Positions 20,530-21,201 of a DNA stretch of 21,201 bases are shown piece by piece. Source of the DNA: a virus. The translations under genes and the position numbers were made by a program. The notes below the pieces were generated by a model, which worked only from the letters and a program-made list of their open reading frames with translations, was not told the DNA's origin and made no database searches. The stretch spans positions 1 through 21,201 of the IMG/VR virus record IMGVR_UViG_3300033981_002212. One strand, given 5' to 3'. Each line of letters begins with the position of its first letter. The stretch's first letter is position 1.

Positions 20530-21132
20530 TTACTCTTCTTCATTAAGTAGCGTTTCAATTGCTTCCTTGATAAAAATTAGCGCTGTGTCTGCGTCAATTG
20601 ATCTGTCGCCGGCGTCGTAGCCTAAGTTAAGAAGATCTGAATTGCAGAACCTAAATATCTTTTTTCCATTTTTTGAGATAATGATTTTTTCAAAGTTTCC
20701 TTGCATTGGGCCGCCAATACTTTGAAGTTTTTCATACAATGGGTGTATGTCAAGCCCCGTCTTTGAGTTTTCAACAGTTGCAGTTAGCTTTGAAAACGGA
20801 AGATCTGTCTTATACAGTTTTTTCATATGATCTCTCATATTTTGAGGACTTGCGTTTGAATCCGTAAACTCACCGTAAGCGTGCTCGCAAAAATCTGTGC
20901 TTGGCACAGCCACTACTTCGAATCCTCGGTCTTTATACTCGTCATAAAGAGATTGAATAGGAATGTACTGCGCCGAGTTAGCGCACTCGCCGGTGACATT
21001 TACGATCATTGTTACTTTGCCTTTGTTACTTTCAAGAACATTGACGCCAGAGTCAAGGTCTTCAAGAACAAACTCGTACAGCGACGTGCCAAGATCTTCT
21101 AACACTGGGATTTCTTCTGGTCGTATTTCCAT
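20530..21132 (-). CDS. Second, divergent glutathione-peroxidase-like protein
   Basis: A 200-residue thioredoxin-fold protein. NKGKVTMIVNVTGECANSAQ places a Cys (C50) where GPx has its peroxidatic residue, and LYDEYKDRGFEVVAVPS aligns with the helix-strand that precedes the GPx Gln. That motif is lost: CNQF is replaced by STDF (C82 follows). The Trp position of the C-terminal motif is Gly (QGNFEKIIISKNGKKIFRF), although the F-E-K-I is well kept. Residues 1-33 form an extra N-terminal segment with an acidic run (EEIPVLEDLG). Peroxidase activity is doubtful; it may have been repurposed. A good SD (AGAGGA) precedes the ATG. Confidence 0.72.
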   Translation of the reverse strand: MEIRPEEIPVLEDLGTSLYEFVLEDLDSGVNVLESNKGKVTMIVNVTGECANSAQYIPIQSLYDEYKDRGFEVVAVPSTDFCEHAYGEFTDSNASPQNMRDHMKKLYKTDLPFSKLTATVENSKTGLDIHPLYEKLQSIGGPMQGNFEKIIISKNGKKIFRFCNSDLLNLGYDAGDRSIDADTALIFIKEAIETLLNEEE

Positions 21133-21151
21133 AGTTCCTCTACTTAAAATT

Positions 21152-21201
21152 CTAATATTGGGCTGGTGCGGCTACGCCATCACGGCTGCCTTTGATGTCA
21201 T
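21152..21201 (-). CDS. C-terminal end of a gene entering from the right
   Basis: On the minus strand the frame open to the edge reads DIKGSRDGVAAPAQY followed by TAG at 21154-21152. It lies 19 bases before the peroxidase-like start, the same orientation and spacing as the operon. The Gly/Ser/Pro-rich end is like many virion or tail-associated proteins, but 16 codons are too few to assign a family. Confidence 0.45.
   Translation of the reverse strand, partial: DIKGSRDGVAAPAQY

Noticed and set aside
1-21201. tRNA, rRNA, CRISPR array, insertion sequence, integrase or attachment site
   Set aside because: No cloverleaf, direct-repeat array, terminal inverted repeats, transposase or recombinase motifs were found; gaps are nearly all under 120 bases.

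Overview
The window is part of a tailed-phage genome, or of a very phage-like prophage or plasmid, whose host is most likely an actinobacterium. The phage assignment rests on near-complete coding density, chains of genes with 1-17 base overlaps, a recombination ATPase followed by a DUF669-type single-strand DNA-binding protein, dUTPase/MazG-like and DUF6378 nucleotide-pool proteins, an orphan C5-cytosine methyltransferase and many small unknown genes. The actinobacterial host is inferred from a WhiB-type iron-sulfur regulator and a pyrimidine-dimer glycosylase-like protein of the MSMEG_6728 type. Base composition looks moderate by eye, not the high GC of cultured mycobacterial or Streptomyces phages. 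This would suit a low-GC aquatic actinobacterium, but that is inference. No capsid, portal, terminase, integrase, tRNA or CRISPR feature is visible.

Layout. Bases 1-1123 (+) hold the end of a Sak4-like ATPase and the DNA-binding protein, closed by a hairpin. Bases 1235-5484 (+) are a translationally coupled cassette: GT-B glycosyltransferase, APH/choline-kinase-like phosphotransferase, HAD phosphatase, sugar-nucleotide-type nucleotidyltransferase and a second possible glycosyltransferase. This looks like a route that phosphorylates, nucleotide-activates and transfers a small molecule. Bases 5484-6637 (+) carry a MazG/dUTPase-like protein with a cysteine tail, two small unknowns and a DUF6378 protein. 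Then come the C5 methyltransferase (6698-7945), the pyrimidine-dimer glycosylase-like gene (8014-8520) and an unknown gene coupled to a WhiB-zinc-ribbon fusion (8637-9517).

The strand switches at 9489-12596 (-) to a GT-A glycosyltransferase, a GT2-TPR-GT2 fusion and a SAM methyltransferase. It flips back for one 2-oxoglutarate/Fe(II) oxygenase at 12663-13694 (+). From 13681 to the right edge everything is on the minus strand: three more oxygenases paralogous to that one, a glutathione-peroxidase-like protein, a fifth oxygenase with an extra C-terminal domain, a methyltransferase-like protein, two small unknowns, a sixth oxygenase of another subfamily, a DUF6065 protein, a second degenerate peroxidase-like protein and the last codons of a further gene.

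The most striking feature is this concentration of modification chemistry: six probable 2OG/Fe(II) oxygenases and two thioredoxin-fold peroxidase-like proteins in about 8.5 kb, next to four or five glycosyltransferases, two or three methyltransferases and a nucleotide-activation cassette. The substrate (phage DNA, virion protein or host surface glycan) cannot be decided from sequence alone.
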